Shown piece by piece: positions 22,240-33,967 of a stretch of DNA of 64,000 nucleotides (within the stretch, counting starts at the first letter, position 1; each line of letters starts with the position of its first letter). This DNA is from Cercophora sp. LCS_1 (lineage: Eukaryota; Ascomycota; Sordariomycetes; Sordariales; Lasiosphaeriaceae). The stretch spans positions 372,001 to 436,000 of the forward strand of contig JAPZLL010000029.1 in the NCBI GenBank assembly GCA_036250225.1, read 5' to 3'. The notes beneath the pieces were generated by a model. That model was not told the DNA's origin, made no database searches, and was given only the letters and a program-made list of their open reading frames with translations. A program made the translations under genes and the position numbers.

Positions 22240-23494
22240 AAGAAACCCATCCGGACAGGTTGGCGATGGATGTTGGGGTGATTTGGTTGTATGATAGGGC
22301 ATGATACCAAGAGCACGGAATACAAACTAATGAGACTTGCAAGCATGAAGAAGGTGCCATGTCGTCATTGTCGGCGCTGCTCCGCTGTGGCTTGACGCAC
22401 TGTGACTGACGCGATTGGGCTAGCACGGGAGGCTTGCAGAGACGTTGGGATGCGAACGCCACATCCCGATCAACGAGACTTGTCGACTTGTCGACTTGTC
22501 CTTGAAGGAAGTGGGTGCCAAGAATGGGGAAAAACTCGAGCGCTCTTTTTCGTAGCGTGACCTTTCGGACGAGAAGGAGCTGAGGAGCGAGGAGCGATTC
22601 TCAAGTCAAACCCGAGCACCCAAGAGGGAAAGCGCAGGTGCTGCACGATGTCATCAGGTGGTGAGTCGGGCCTTGCCTTCTCACCAGGCATCCCGCGTCC
22701 CTCATCCCACTCCCGCCTCCTCCTTCTCGGCGCCCAACGTCTAATCCCCCGCCTCATTCCTCCGCAACATTTTTGGCAATGAAGTCCGTTAGCTTCAGTT
22801 GACACAGTTGACAACACTGACCACCCAACACGTGGCTATAGATACCACGAGATTTTTTTTTCCTTTCCGGATCGCGGCATCGGTAACGCGTGGCTGTGTG
22901 GTCCCTCATTTCGTCATGTTGTCTGGCCGGACCAGGTACCCGGGTCGTGGCGAGATGTTGCATTCAAGATGAACTTATGCATTGAGGCGCCCAATTCGGA
23001 CGGTTTCGAGAACACCTGGCGAAGTGTCGAGGAAGTAGAACGTGCTTCTGGACGCGACTCAGTGACGCCGATTTCTTCGGTGCAGGTGGGCCGCGTGCGC
23101 GCTAACCAAGGAACCACCCCAAGGCCCATTGGCCGCATTGGCCCGTTCGGACGAGGTGGATCGGCAAAGTTTTCTGACGAGCGAGCACATCATCGGACGA
23201 ACAGCGAAAAATCAGAAAGTCTGACACAATGCAGCTCCACCGCACCGCCCAAACCAGCGATAATCCTTGGTGGCGACTGCATCCATTACGGGCGGGGCGT
23301 CAACCCGGTGCATGAAGCTTTTGACGCCTGCCTTTTTGACGATGAAGGCCGCCGTCAGCGTAGGTGGCGACATGTGTATCCCTGCTGTCGCCATGGCCGA
23401 TCGGAGAGGGCGCGATACATAAAGACGAAAACCCGGTCGGCGTCAGTGACCTGCGGTGCTCACTCGCTCCCGTTTCCCTGCCGGACGCTGCTGC
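22240..23494. other. Intergenic, promoter of the permease gene
   Basis: 1.25 kb. GACTTGTC is repeated three times in tandem at 22477-22500. No gene supported. Confidence 0.5.
22477..22500. repeat. Three tandem copies of an 8-mer (GACTTGTC)
   Basis: Perfect 8-bp unit three times, followed by a partial copy. Each unit junction makes GTCGAC. No function evident. Confidence 0.8.
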
Positions 23495-25233
23495 ATGACT
23501 CGACCCAATATGTCCACGTCCCCGGAATTGAGAGTCAAGCCGGACGGTCCGTGGAAGGGCGAGGACCTGAAGGATGGCGAGCTCGCCGTTGTTGAGGAAG
23601 GAGACAACCAAGTCGGTAAGACGAGTCAGGAGTGTTGGTGTTGATTTTGACGAGCGCCATGCTGAAGCCAGATGCAGGACACCTCCAACAGGCCCGCGAT
23701 GCCAAACGGCAGATCGGCATTGTGTCGGCCACCTTCCTCATCGTGAACCGTGTCATTGGAACGGGTATCTTTGCGACTCCCGGCGCCATTCTCTCGCTGT
23801 CCGGGAGCGTCGGCTTGTCGCTGTTTATCTGGGTGGCTGGCATGCTGATCGCCGCTGCCGGCACTGCCGTCTACCTCGAGTTTGGAACCGCCATTCCGAA
23901 GAACGGCGGCGAGAAGAACTATCTTGAGTTTGTCTTCCGCAAGCCCAAGTTTCTCACCACCGGTCTGTACACGGGCTATGTTGTCCTTCTCGGCTGGGCC
24001 AGCGGCAACTCGGTCGTCTTCGGCGAGTACATTCTCCACGCTGCCAATGTTGAGCCCGACCGTTGGAACCAGCGTGGCATCGGCTTGGCCTGCATCACAA
24101 CAGCCTTCCTGATCCACGGCTGCGCGCTCAAGTGGGGTATCCGGCTGCAGAACCTGCTAGGCACCATCAAGGTCTTTATCATCCTCATCATCGTCGTTGG
24201 CGGTTGGGTCGCACTCGCCGGTCACGTCAAGCTCCCCGAAGACCAGAAGCCGCACAACTTCACCAATGCCTTTGAGGGCACCACCGGCAGCGCGTATGGC
24301 GTCGTCACGGCCCTGTACAACGTCATTTGGAGCTACATCGGCTACAGCAACGCCAACTATGCGCTGAGCGAGACCAAGAACCCGGTGCGGACCCTCAAGA
24401 TCGCTGCGCCTCTTGCCATTGGCGTCATCTCGATCCTATACATGTTCGTTAACATCGCCTACTTTGCCGCCGTCCCCAAGGAGGAGATCCTCGCTGCGCG
24501 TCGTCTTGTGGCTGCGTCCATGTTCAGGAACGTGTTTGGTGCCACAGCCGAGCGCGCCCTCTCTGTCTTTGTGGCACTTTCGGCCTTTGGCAACGTGCTG
24601 AGCGTCATCTTTTCTCAGGGCCGTCTGGTCCAGGAGCTGGGACGTGAGGGCGTGCTGCCGTTCTCGCGTTTTTGGGCGAGCAACAGGCCCTTCAACGCGC
24701 CCTTGGCCGGCCTGTTCGAGCACTGGCTCGTCTCCGTCATCATCATGCTTGCGCCGCCGCCAGGAGACGCTTATAACTTCATCCTCAAGTAAGTTTAGAT
24801 GTCATGGCACTTCTTCCGACGTTTTTCTAACAACTTTAGCCTTATATCGTACCCTCTCGCCATTGTCAACACGTTTGTCGCCGGTGGTTTGATTCACCTG
24901 TATCTCAACCGAAAGGCGTGGAACTGGAACCCTCCCATCAGCGCCACTCTTCCTGTTGTCATCTTTTTCCTCCTCAGCAACATCTACCTCGTCGTCGCAC
25001 CGTTTGTGCCCCCAGAGGACGGGCAGAATGTTTATGAGAGCCTGCCGTACTGGATTCATTGCGTTGTTGGGTTTGGCGTCATCTTCGCCGGCGGCGTTTA
25101 CTGGCTGATCTGGGCCCACATCCTCCCCAGAATCGGTGGCTATGAGTTGATGCGGGAGACTGTTGTGGACGAAATTGACGGGTGGGAGAGGAACGTTTTT
25201 TACAAGAGGCCCAGGGGAACCACGACTCAATGA
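23495..25233 (+). CDS. LAT/MUP1-type amino acid permease (methionine permease-like)
   Basis: Exons 23495-23615, 23672-24788 and 24840-25233 (introns 56 and 51 bp) give 543 residues. ATG 23495 (MTRPNMSTS) is used; a second ATG five codons on is possible. Landmarks: ARDAKRQIGIVSATFLIVNR then VIGTGIFATPGAI in helix 1, VYLEFGTAIPKNGGEKNYLE, ALYNVIWSYIGYSNANYALS in the middle and VIFSQGRLVQELGREGVLPF. This is the fungal high-affinity methionine permease branch of the L-type transporters, at the plasma membrane with 12 helices. Substrate specificity within that branch is not provable here. Confidence 0.9.
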
Positions 25234-25637
25234 GGCGACGATAATGTGTAATGATTGCTTTGATTATTTAAATCGATGATACCTCAGTTTGGTCAATTGG
25301 AGAAGCGGGATTTTTAAGTCATGTTGATTGAGCTGCGCCAGGTTTGTGTTAACAACTACCGTAACTTACAATACCTGTTCAAGCTACTGGAAGTGGTATC
25401 AACTGGATTGGGTGTGTCGACTTTTTGCCACCCAGTTGCTCAACCCATTCAGCTCTTGGTGCCTGTTATCTGGGTTTCATCGGCTGGGGAGATCAGCCGT
25501 CGATTGCCCAATTAAGCTTGCAGATGACCGACGCGAACATGTGGGTCCAGGCTCGGTTGGATCGCGAATCATGCCGTCTCACTCACCGTCGCAGGGGCGT
25601 TATCGCTTTCTCCTCACCGACAACCACTCGTTTCGAA
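25234..25637. other. Intergenic, nothing recognised
   Basis: 404 bp between tandem genes; 3' flank of the permease and promoter of the HET gene. Confidence 0.5.
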
Positions 25638-27629
25638 ATGCGCCTCATCAAAACAGACACTTTGGACTTAGTAGAGTTCGTAGATCGGGTCCCGCCCTAT
25701 GTGATTTTGTCGCACACATGGGGCCCCGACGAAATCACGTTTCAGGACTTGGCGACGGGGTCCAGAGCAGCGGCCAAGAAAAAGACCGGATACGCTAAGA
25801 TCGCGGGCTTCTGCGCCAGGGCCGTTGAAGATGGCTACGAGTACGCGTGGATGGACACGTGCTGGTGAGATTCAATGTCGTTTTCAGTGACAGCATGAGT
25901 GGGTGCTCACACTGCCTAGCATCGACAAGACAAGCAGCGCCGAGCTCTCCGAGGCCATCAACTCGATGTACCGATGGTTTGTTTTGCATAGATCCAAGAT
26001 ATAGCATGGCGCCTAACAATAAGCGCAAGGTACCAGGAAGCGCATATTTGCTACGCCTACATGTCGGACGTCACGGTCGAGAGCCAAGCCATAGCACCAC
26101 CGACAACCTCATCGGCGACAAGCACGTCAGACCCGAAAAAAACAACTCCGGGCGACTTTGTGAAACCGCCCTTTCGCACCATCCCGTCTCTTCTCCGCGA
26201 CTACGATACGCTACCACGCACGTTTGAAAACAGTCGCTGGTTCACGCGCGGCTGGACTCTCCAGGAACTCATCGCGCCGCCCCTGGTGGAATTCTACAGC
26301 CACGACTGGCATGAGATTGGGACCAAGTTCAGTCTCCGCAAAGCCATCAGTAAGATCACGGGCATCGACATGCGCGTACTGGAAGGCGCCGACCCATCGA
26401 CATGCCACGTCGCGGAGCGCATGTCGTGGGCGGCCAATCGGCAGACAACACGGGTTGAAGACGCAGCATACTGTCTCCTGGGTATCTTCAAGGTCCACAT
26501 GCCGCTTATCTACGGGGAAGGGTCCCGAGCGTTTTTCCGCCTTCAAAAAGAAATCATGAAAATCACAGAAGATTACACGATGCTAGCCTGGGGTCTTTCC
26601 AAGCACCTGAGCAATAAACACCACTGGCGAGTCCAAGGCATTGCCCCAGGCGACCGGCGTCGACCTCTGGCTGACAGCCCCAACGACTTTGAGCTACACA
26701 ACCGATCCGCCTGGACGTACTCGTCACTCATCCAAACCCTCCACGACCCAACCCCTTCCAAGAACAACAGCAAATCCGCCGCCGACCACGACGATACACC
26801 ACCTCTCATGACATCTCGAGGCTTGCGGCTGTCCCTTCTTATCCGCTACACAGCCCGCGCAGGCGACGTCTACGCCTACATCAACTGCCACACCACCAAG
26901 CCCGGCACGAGCACCCCATCGCCCGTCTGTCTGGTGCTGCGCTACCAAGGCAACACCAACATCTACGAGGGATCCGACAACCCGAACAACAACTTCCACC
27001 TCCTCGACTCAGATAAGGAACTTGGGTCCTTCACACGCAAAACCATTTACATCTCAGCATCTACATCCGACGTCGAGGCAAGCCTGGGACGCAACCACCG
27101 GATGTTGTCACTGGAAAAGAATCTCTATGTTCTCGACAAGCCGCGGCTGCCGCGTGTGGGAGAGATAGCCACGAAGCCATGGAAGATCACGTCTTGTTTT
27201 TCTCACGCCATTGGCGCCGGCGCCGGACACGCCCATTTCGAAGTCCCACGCAAGTTTATCCCGTCTCAGTTGTTTACGCCGTTCGATTTGCCGCCCAGCA
27301 CAGTGCGTGTATTTGCGTTTGAGCAGACGCCCCAGGATGCGTTTGGGGTACTTGTTGGGAATGGATGGTGTGATGTTTTGCCGCTGGGCGAAGGCGAGTT
27401 TAGGGGTAAGTGGGGCGTTCTTGTGAGGGACGGGCATTGGAATGAGACGCTCGCACTTGGGTTCATGTGTCGAGCTGCGCTGGACTATGGGGCCGGAGGA
27501 GAAAGTGTTGATAGGATGGAGCGAAAAGTTGGTGTGTGGACGGTCAAGGTGTCGCTGAAGAAGGTCAGGAGTCGGGATGTGGGCTGCGAGAGCGCTGTTC
27601 GGGTCGTTTGGGAGGTTGAGAGGGATTGA
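25638..27629 (+). CDS. HET-domain (heterokaryon incompatibility) protein
   Basis: Exons 25638-25864, 25920-25976 and 26030-27629 (introns 55 and 53 bp) give 627 residues. The HET domain is complete: MRLIKTDTLDLVEF, VPPYVILSHTWG (residues 19-29), GYAKIAGFCARAVEDGYEY, WMDTCCIDKTSSAELSEAIN, SMYRWYQEAHICYAYMSDV and the later SRWFTRGWTLQELIAP. After the domain comes the usual segment TRVEDAAYCLLGIFKVHMPL, then about 330 residues with no repeat (no WD40, ankyrin or NACHT) that I recognise. HET proteins trigger cell death when incompatible strains fuse; many orphan copies have no known partner. The first exon carries a GTTTGT-type intron start further on, weak but in frame. Confidence 0.9.
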
Positions 27630-28336
27630 GATGGATCATGACGGAGCTTTGGCTGTTGATAGATCGATGTACTGCCGAAGGCTCTGGTCAAGCACCTTGG
27701 GCATGGATACATGTAGGTGAGCTGAGGCAAGAGAAACGATCGTCGGTAGAGTGATTCCGTGCCAAACTGTTGGGACGGGAGGTCAACTGTGACCCGCCAC
27801 CATGCCACGTCAACACGTTCCCAACAACGATCCCTCGACCCGGTGCGGTGTCGCACCCGGGGTTCAGCATCGGCATTGCCCGTCGGAGCTGGGAGAGACG
27901 AAGCTACGAGGGCCCCACTCATACGCGGATCCGGTAAGGTATTGTACCTAGGTAACCGGATCTGATAACTTTAAAGGAGCCCAGACCCACATGATCCCCC
28001 ACCCCTCAGACCACGAGTCATGGGCCTGGGTCGGAGGTCTTCGCCCTTTCCCGGTGCCCGGGTCGCAAAATACGCGCGCAAGAGCGCCGAGACTGCCCCT
28101 CACACTATTATCAGATCCGATGGGAACCAGGGGGGACCCGCCAAGCTGCTGCGTGTCCAGGCACGCCCAGCGAAGCCGGTACGACGTCGGTACAGTTCGT
28201 GCCTCAAAAAGGCCGCTTTATCCTCCCGATTTGTCTCCAGACACGCACCTCTGGACTGTAGATCACTCGACATCCATCTGACCCTCATTTTACCAATATC
28301 CTGCCTTGCCGCTGACCACGTCACCCAACCGCCAAG
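27630..28336. other. Intergenic, promoter of GNAT gene
   Basis: 707 bp. A single ATCTGATAA at 27960-27968 matches the iron-GATA consensus but one such hit per 64 kb is expected by chance. Confidence 0.5.
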
Positions 28337-29100
28337 ATGCCGTACGCCGTCCTCCCCGCGCTCATCCCCGACATCCCCAAGGTGTATGAGATGTACTTTG
28401 CCGCCTTCAAGGGTGAGCGCATGGGTGAGCTGATGCTCGAGGTGCTGTTCCCCGAGGGCACCAGCAGCCCCGAGTTCCGCAAGGCGCATGCCGAGGGTAC
28501 GCTTGCCTACTGGCACCAGAACGACTTCCAGTACACGTTCAAGTGCGTCGACATGGACACGGCCGAGATTGTGGGCATGGGCCTGGGCGACATCTACATG
28601 CGCGAGCGGTCCGAGGAGGAGCGCAAGTTCCAGAGCGTGCCGTGGCTGTCGGGCGCCCAGCTCGAGCGCGCCGAGGCCGTGCTGCGACCGCTGCACGACA
28701 TCCGCGAGAAGCTCTTTGGCGGGAGGAAATACATCTGTATGTGCCGGCTGAATGTTGGCAGCGAAAATGCAATGAGGGGTGCTAACGGCAAACAGACAGC
28801 CACGTCATGGGCGTCGACCCCAAGCACCAGGGCCGCGGGGCAGGACTAGCGGTGCTCAAGTTGGCCTTCAGCCTGAGCGAGCAGACCGGGCTCCCGCTGT
28901 ACTTTGAGGCGTCGCCGACCATCGTCAAGATGTACGAAAAGTTTGGCTGCGAGCGTCTGTCTGAGAAGATTGTGCACAAGGCCGAGACCCTCGGACTCGA
29001 CGAGGACATTGAGGTGCCGCTCATGGTGCGCATGCCGTCCATTGCCAAGGGCATGACCTTTGCCGAGTGGAGAGAGAGGGGCTATCCCAAGTTCGAGTGA
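28337..29100 (+). CDS. GNAT-family N-acetyltransferase
   Basis: Exons 28337-28736 and 28796-29100 (59-bp intron) give 234 residues. The acetyl-CoA-binding motif A is at the start of exon 2: YSHVMGVDPKHQGRGAGLAV, with the Q-G-R-G-A-G loop, followed by LPLYFEASPTIVKMYEKFGC, the motif B helix and strand. The N-terminus (MPYAVLPALIPDIPKVYEMY) is the usual substrate-side alpha/beta unit. Fungal relatives are mostly of unknown substrate and act on small amines or xenobiotics. No signal peptide, so cytosolic. It lies upstream of the flavoprotein gene in the same direction but with its own promoter. Confidence 0.88.
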
Positions 29101-29461
29101 AAGGGGCAGGTCCCTTTTCGGATGGAAGGTGCAATCAAGGATACCCTGCGCGCAAATTTTTAGAGCGGCGATGTTACCCGATGTCGGGGTGCCAAGCCGA
29201 ATTATCAGATCATGCGATAATCTGGGATGGGCCTAGTGGCCGTTAGCACCATGCGACGGCCACTTGGCTCGGGATGAATGGGTGTGTGTGGGCAGCATGC
29301 AAAATGTTTGGTTTCCCCATTGACATGTGCCTTTGTGCCTTTTTTGCGCGTCTGTAACTTCCCGGTTGACTTGCGCTCGCTGTCTGAATACCTATCGACC
29401 ACGACATCTGCGATACCTACCCCCTCCCTGAATCCCGCCACCACCCGTCTGCCGGCCAACC
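29101..29461. other. Intergenic, promoter of flavoprotein gene
   Basis: 361 bp, pyrimidine-rich towards the ATG at 29462. No gene. Confidence 0.5.
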
Positions 29462-30926
29462 ATGGCCACCGCCCTCCAAAAGGTCCGAAAGGGTCTCTTA
29501 TTTACCCGTCTTGTCGGCTACGCAATCCGCATCTACTTCTCGCTCCTCCGTGGCGCAGTCTCGGCCAAGATCGCAGCATGGACGACCCGGCCGCCAAAAC
29601 ACCCAATCGACCCGTCCGAGGTCAAGACCATCGTCGTCGTCGGTGCTGCCTTTGCCGGCTACTTTTGCACCAAGCAGATGGCCAGCTCCCTCCCGCGTGA
29701 CGGCAGATATCGCATCATCGTCATCGAACCCAACAGCCACTTCAACTTTACATGGGTCTTTCCCCGGTTTTGCGTCGTTGAGGGGCACGAGCACAAGGCC
29801 TTCATCCCATATACGCCCGACTTCTTCTCCCAGGCACCTGACGGTGTGGTCAACTGGGTCCGGGACAAGGTTTCGGCGGTGGAGAGGGAGAGGGTGCTGT
29901 TGGAGAGTGGCGAGGTGATTGCATACGACTTTTTGGTCGTTGCAACGGGGAGCACAGTGCCCTATGGCCTGCCCTCGAGAGTGGGTGTAAACGACAAAGA
30001 GGGGGGCGTTGGGCTTCTCAAGAAGATGCAGGCCAAGATCAAGGCTGCAAGCAATATTGTCGTTGCAGGAGGCGGCGCAGCAGGCGTTGAGCTCGCCACC
30101 GATGCTGCAAGCCAGTATCCGGACAAGTCAATCACCTTGGTTCACTCCAGGGCCGCTGTCATGCATCGTTTTGGCTCCGAGCTGCAAAACGCGGCGCATG
30201 ATGCTCTGAAGGAGTTGGGCGTCACCGTCATCTTGGAGGAGAAGGCTGTCTCAGACAGTGTTGACGGAACATTGATCACGTTGAGCTCGGGGAAGACGAT
30301 TCCGTGCGATTGCTTTGTGAGTTGCTTGTGCCGCTGTGTGTCTAGACTTGCGCTAATCTTCGGTGGTTTTAGATCAACTGCACAGGCCAGAAACCTGCAT
30401 CTAGCATCATCGCTAACCTCGCACCGACTGCCATCTCCAGTGACGGACACATCAAAGTCAAGCCGACCCTCCAGATTGCCGACGACACACTTCCAAACGT
30501 CTACGTCTGTGGAGACGTCGCTGAGACATTTGAGTCGAACCCCAACTCAAGAACCGCCTCACGCCAAGCCCGGGTTGTCGCTGACAATGTTGTGCTTGCT
30601 GCTCGGGGAAAGAATCCCAAAAACACATATGCTTCGAGGTGGGGTGACGGTGTCATCAAGCTAACTCTTGGTCTGGTAAGTTGTGTCAACATGAGATCTC
30701 CGGGTAGCCAGCAAGACTGACATGGACAACAACACAGGACAAATCGGTTACCCATTTCTTTGACGGAAGCGAACAGCTGTCGTTCCCCGGGAAGGAAACT
30801 GATCTGGCACTGATGTGCGACGGCGCTTGGGCTGCGGTTGCCGCGCCGCCATTTGATGATACTGGCATTTATAAGGGAAAGACGGTTGAGCCTGCAAGTC
30901 TTGCACTGGGGAAGTCAACTGTGTGA
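29462..30926 (+). CDS. AIF/FSP1-like FAD- and NAD(P)H-dependent oxidoreductase
   Basis: Exons 29462-30316, 30373-30675 and 30738-30926 (introns 56 and 62 bp) give 448 residues. A hydrophobic N-terminus (about residues 12-34) precedes the FAD Rossmann motif VVVGAAFAGY (58-67); the NAD(P) Rossmann motif VVAGGGAAGVELA lies at 200-212, and NVYVCGDVAE provides the second FAD contact. DFLVVATGSTVPYG is the ATG motif of this disulfide-reductase-like fold. The order and length fit the AMID/AIFM2/FSP1 group, which reduces quinones with NAD(P)H at membranes and, in fungi, has been linked with cell death. Membrane association is likely via the N-terminal helix. Substrate not determinable. Confidence 0.88.
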
Positions 30927-30950
30927 GCTCGGGTTTGAGCTCGGGTTTGA
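30924..30950. repeat. Tandem 12-bp duplication spanning the stop codon
   Basis: TGAGCTCGGGTT occurs twice in direct succession, starting with the TGA stop of the flavoprotein gene. Too short to interpret. Confidence 0.75.
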
Positions 30951-31357
30951 CGAGAATTGGCCACAGCAAAGCAATGTAACAATACCTTAGAGCAGGATCC
31001 GGACGGAGTTGTGTCTACCTACATTGAATAATATGCGTGAGTTGTATAAAGAAAAACTGGTCATGAATATTTTATCCGATATAAGCAAACAGGTCTTGCA
31101 GCGGTGTGGACTTAGGGCCGACGGAAAACATTTGTGCGCCATCCAGCTCATCCCCCCCAGCTCTTAAGGCCCTTCGTATGCCAGACATAGCACATACGAC
31201 CATACCCACTGGAGAACTCGGGATCCCGTTCGCTCTCCCATAGATAAGCCAGTGAGAGCCAGACTAGTAGTTGGGTCGGTGACGACCAGCGAATCCCTGG
31301 TGTTGTATGTTCCTTTTGCTCTCGTCTATGTCAAGAAAACGATCTCTTTTTGAATTG
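30927..31357. other. Intergenic between convergent genes
   Basis: 431 bp, AT-richer, presumably both 3' UTRs; no gene seen. Confidence 0.55.
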
Positions 31358-32188
31358 TCAAAACTCAAACCTCATATCCGAACTCATAGTTTTCAGTCCT
31401 GGGATCCAACTATAAACCCACAGAGAAACTCTGACGTACCATGGGAATGCCTCCCGCCCCTGCAGTTGCCAAGCCCTCACCTCGTCTTTGACTTTCAAGG
31501 CCTCATGACATCCCTCCAACTCCTTTCCATAATCCACAGCACTCCTCATTACTGCGCCAGTCCTCCTGATCGCTGTGTTTCTGCCTTGGATCTTCAACCA
31601 GATCTTCCCCATGACGTCTGCCAGAATTACGCCGCTCTCAAACTTCTCACACACTCTGCCCATCAAAGTTTCAACCTCGGCCTTCTCAAGATACATCAAC
31701 AGCCCTTCCATAATAATGAGCGTCGGCTTGTCCACAGGAACATTTTCCAGCCACTCAGCGAGTCTCACGTCCCCTTTGACAAGTCTATAGTCACCCTCGG
31801 CGTCAGGTAGTACCTTTTCCCGCAAGTCCACAACCTCGTCGACATCGACATCGATCCACGTGACCCTCCCCTCTCCCTGCCAAGGGATCCTTAGCGCACG
31901 GGAGTCTAGACCGCATGCCAGGTGTAGCACCGTTGCGCCTTGAGGATTCGCGGCGAGGAATTCGGCCGTCCATGTGTCGAACTGCTTTGCGCGCAGGACG
32001 ACGAAGGTGTAGAAGATGCGGTCCATTGCTGTCTGCGGGGGCGTGTAGTCGAGACTAGCGAGGACACGGGCGGCCCAGGCGTCGTTCAGGATGCTGCGGG
32101 GCTCAGTGAAGTCGAGAGCACGACCTGATACGGTTGTAAGCATTGTCGACGAGACTGCGCTTAAGCTGATTGGAATTTTAGAGGTCAT
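31358..32188 (-). CDS. SAM-dependent methyltransferase, PPM1/LCMT/TcmP-like family
   Basis: One exon of 276 codons from the ATG at 32188. Motif I is VLHLACGLDSRAL (87-99), followed by the motif II-type acidic strand VTWIDVDVDEVVDLR (109-123), where an Asp binds the ribose of S-adenosylmethionine, and by TLIIMEGLLMYLEKAEVETL, a signature of the leucine-carboxyl-methyltransferase/TcmP O-methyltransferase group. The N-terminal ILNDAWAARVL matches the family too. Members methylate protein C-termini or small hydroxylated or carboxylated compounds; in this genome context (next to a Zn2Cys6 regulator, no biosynthetic backbone) a small-molecule substrate is a guess. Intronless and without signal peptide, so probably cytosolic. 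Confidence 0.85.
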   Translation of the reverse strand: MTSKIPISLSAVSSTMLTTVSGRALDFTEPRSILNDAWAARVLASLDYTPPQTAMDRIFYTFVVLRAKQFDTWTAEFLAANPQGATVLHLACGLDSRALRIPWQGEGRVTWIDVDVDEVVDLREKVLPDAEGDYRLVKGDVRLAEWLENVPVDKPTLIIMEGLLMYLEKAEVETLMGRVCEKFESGVILADVMGKIWLKIQGRNTAIRRTGAVMRSAVDYGKELEGCHEALKVKDEVRAWQLQGREAFPWYVRVSLWVYSWIPGLKTMSSDMRFEF

Positions 32189-32515
32189 ATTATCGGGCTG
32201 GGTGGAAGAGGTCGTTGTTGCGGTGGTGTTTGTGATAGAGGAAGTTAGTTTGCGTGGTGGAAGTGGACAAATGACGCTGTTGATGATGACAGCGGATCGA
32301 GCGGAAAGTTCCGGCGGGGCTCAGCAGGCTTCCAATGAGAACGACCCGAACTTGACAGACGTCACAAACGTCAAGCAGCAGGCCGGACACAAACTTGGAA
32401 GGTATTGAAGGCCGGATATAGGTCCGCTATAGCGCATGCATGCATGCTCCTTTGGTTATCTCGAGGTTTCAGAGCAACAGCGGACTGACAATGCCGAGTT
32501 TAGGTGCACAGACTC
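32189..32515. other. Intergenic between tandem genes
   Basis: 327 bp: promoter of the methyltransferase gene and 3' flank of the regulator gene. Contains GCATGCATGCATGC near 32433-32446. No gene. Confidence 0.5.
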
Positions 32516-33967
32516 CTAATCATGCCCATCCTGCTGGCTCAACGCTTGCTCGATGTGGCTCTCGAGTAATTTGTCGTAGATCGCACTTCCGCCAGGCAGT
32601 CGGATTATCAGACGACGCAAGTAATCGAGGTCATGGTCAGGAATCGTGCCTCCAACTGAAGGTGATGGCGTCACGGGAACCCTTGCTAGAACATCGACGA
32701 CAGTTGATGCGATGTCAAAGAGTTTCTCAGTGAGTCCGACTCCGTGGACCATGATGCTCTGAATTGGGAGATCGCGGGTCGAGAGCGTCAGTTCTCGCAC
32801 CACAGCTAAGGGGTGTTGATAGGTGAGGGCATGTCTGGAAGACTCGGGTTGTAAATGCCCCAGGTGCAAGCGCAGTTTCCAGACGATGATGAATAGCCAG
32901 AGTTGGGTGACGCGAAGATTGGCCTTCTGCGTGTCGTGCAGCGCCTCGGTCGCCGGAAGTGCCGATGTGATAGCCCTCTCAACGTCTGCAAGGAGTTCCG
33001 AGGCGTTCGCCGTGGCTGGCTGCTCCTCATTGAGGAGGCTGAAAAAGGACGAGTTGAGTGGACGGAAGAGAGAAGCGAGACTTGTGTATCCCACCAATAG
33101 AGGGTCGGCTTCGAGGGGCGGTGAGTCTGGAGAAATGACGAGTGTAGTTGGACGATGGTAGCGGATGGCGTGAGAGCGTTCTGAGACAAGAAGCACCCAG
33201 AAAAGGCGATCCGCGAGAGAAGTGAAGTCTGGCAGCTGGTCTTCATCTGTCCGAGATTTGAGCAAGAGCCACAGAGTGGTGGCCTCCCGAAGGTGGTAGA
33301 AGGCCTGGCTATGGTGGAGGAGAGCCGCATGGCAGGCGTAGATGAAAAATGTGAGCAGACACTGTTCAAGCGACGGTGTGGCTCGAGGCCGGACTTGACG
33401 TGAGGCTTCGACAGTACGCTCAAACAAGGCCGTGCCGTACGACGAGGGTGACTGACCTGCGGGCCCGTGTGGAAACAGATCTTCCGAGTCTTCGACTTGG
33501 ATCAGGATGAGAGCGCAAACAGCGCTGAGCAAGTTCTGCGCTTCAGTTGCATTGCCGGATATCGGGCTGGATGCTTCTGCTTTGAGGTGGGCAATATACT
33601 CGGGAGTGAGAACCGGGATGGTGGGGAAAAGTTTGTCGAAGAAACGCCCGATGCAGTAGTCAACCAAGGCTTCCGGGGGTGGTTGTAGTTGTGTGCATGG
33701 TTGGCCTGGCAGACTTTGATGGTCTGGGGCGGCACTGGCTGACGGTGCTGTTGTCTCAGACGGTGGTCGGGACAGCTGTGCTGCACGCCCGCTAGCCTTC
33801 AGCTGGACCGGGCCCGGAAACGCGAGACACTGGTCGGCCAGGTTCTGATCGATGCAGCGTTTACAGGGCCTGAAGTCGCTGCACGCCCGGCGCAGCTCTC
33901 GACATCGACGGCAGGCTCTTGACACTTGCGACCGCTTGGGAGTGGGCGATTGCAAAGCGTTGCTCAT
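32516..33967 (-). CDS. Zn2Cys6 binuclear-cluster transcription factor
   Basis: One exon of 483 codons from the ATG at 33967 (MSNALQSPTPKRSQ). The DNA-binding cluster has Cys19, 22, 29, 35, 38 and 47 with the C-x2-C-x6-C-x5-C-x2-C-x8-C spacing, preceded by basic KRSQVSRA. No heptad coiled coil is obvious after it. A fungal-specific regulatory domain follows (VDYCIGRFFDKLFPTIPVLT, CLLTFFIYACHAALLHHS, LFWVLLVSERSHAIRYHRPT), the arrangement of AmyR/MalR/XlnR-like and many orphan factors. The last part is typical and is not truncated. The nearest possible target is the adjacent methyltransferase gene in the same direction; a link with the maltose module 25 kb away cannot be claimed. Confidence 0.9.
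   Translation of the reverse strand: MSNALQSPTPKRSQVSRACRRCRELRRACSDFRPCKRCIDQNLADQCLAFPGPVQLKASGRAAQLSRPPSETTAPSASAAPDHQSLPGQPCTQLQPPPEALVDYCIGRFFDKLFPTIPVLTPEYIAHLKAEASSPISGNATEAQNLLSAVCALILIQVEDSEDLFPHGPAGQSPSSYGTALFERTVEASRQVRPRATPSLEQCLLTFFIYACHAALLHHSQAFYHLREATTLWLLLKSRTDEDQLPDFTSLADRLFWVLLVSERSHAIRYHRPTTLVISPDSPPLEADPLLVGYTSLASLFRPLNSSFFSLLNEEQPATANASELLADVERAITSALPATEALHDTQKANLRVTQLWLFIIVWKLRLHLGHLQPESSRHALTYQHPLAVVRELTLSTRDLPIQSIMVHGVGLTEKLFDIASTVVDVLARVPVTPSPSVGGTIPDHDLDYLRRLIIRLPGGSAIYDKLLESHIEQALSQQDGHD

Noticed and set aside
27960..27968. ATCTGATAA upstream of the GNAT gene
   Set aside because: A single match to the iron-GATA consensus is expected by chance in a window of this size.
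28337..33967. Possible secondary-metabolite cluster (acetyltransferase, flavoprotein, methyltransferase, Zn2Cys6 regulator in a row)
   Set aside because: No PKS, NRPS, terpene synthase or other backbone enzyme, and orientations and spacing look ordinary; the flavoprotein is AIF-like rather than a tailoring oxidase.
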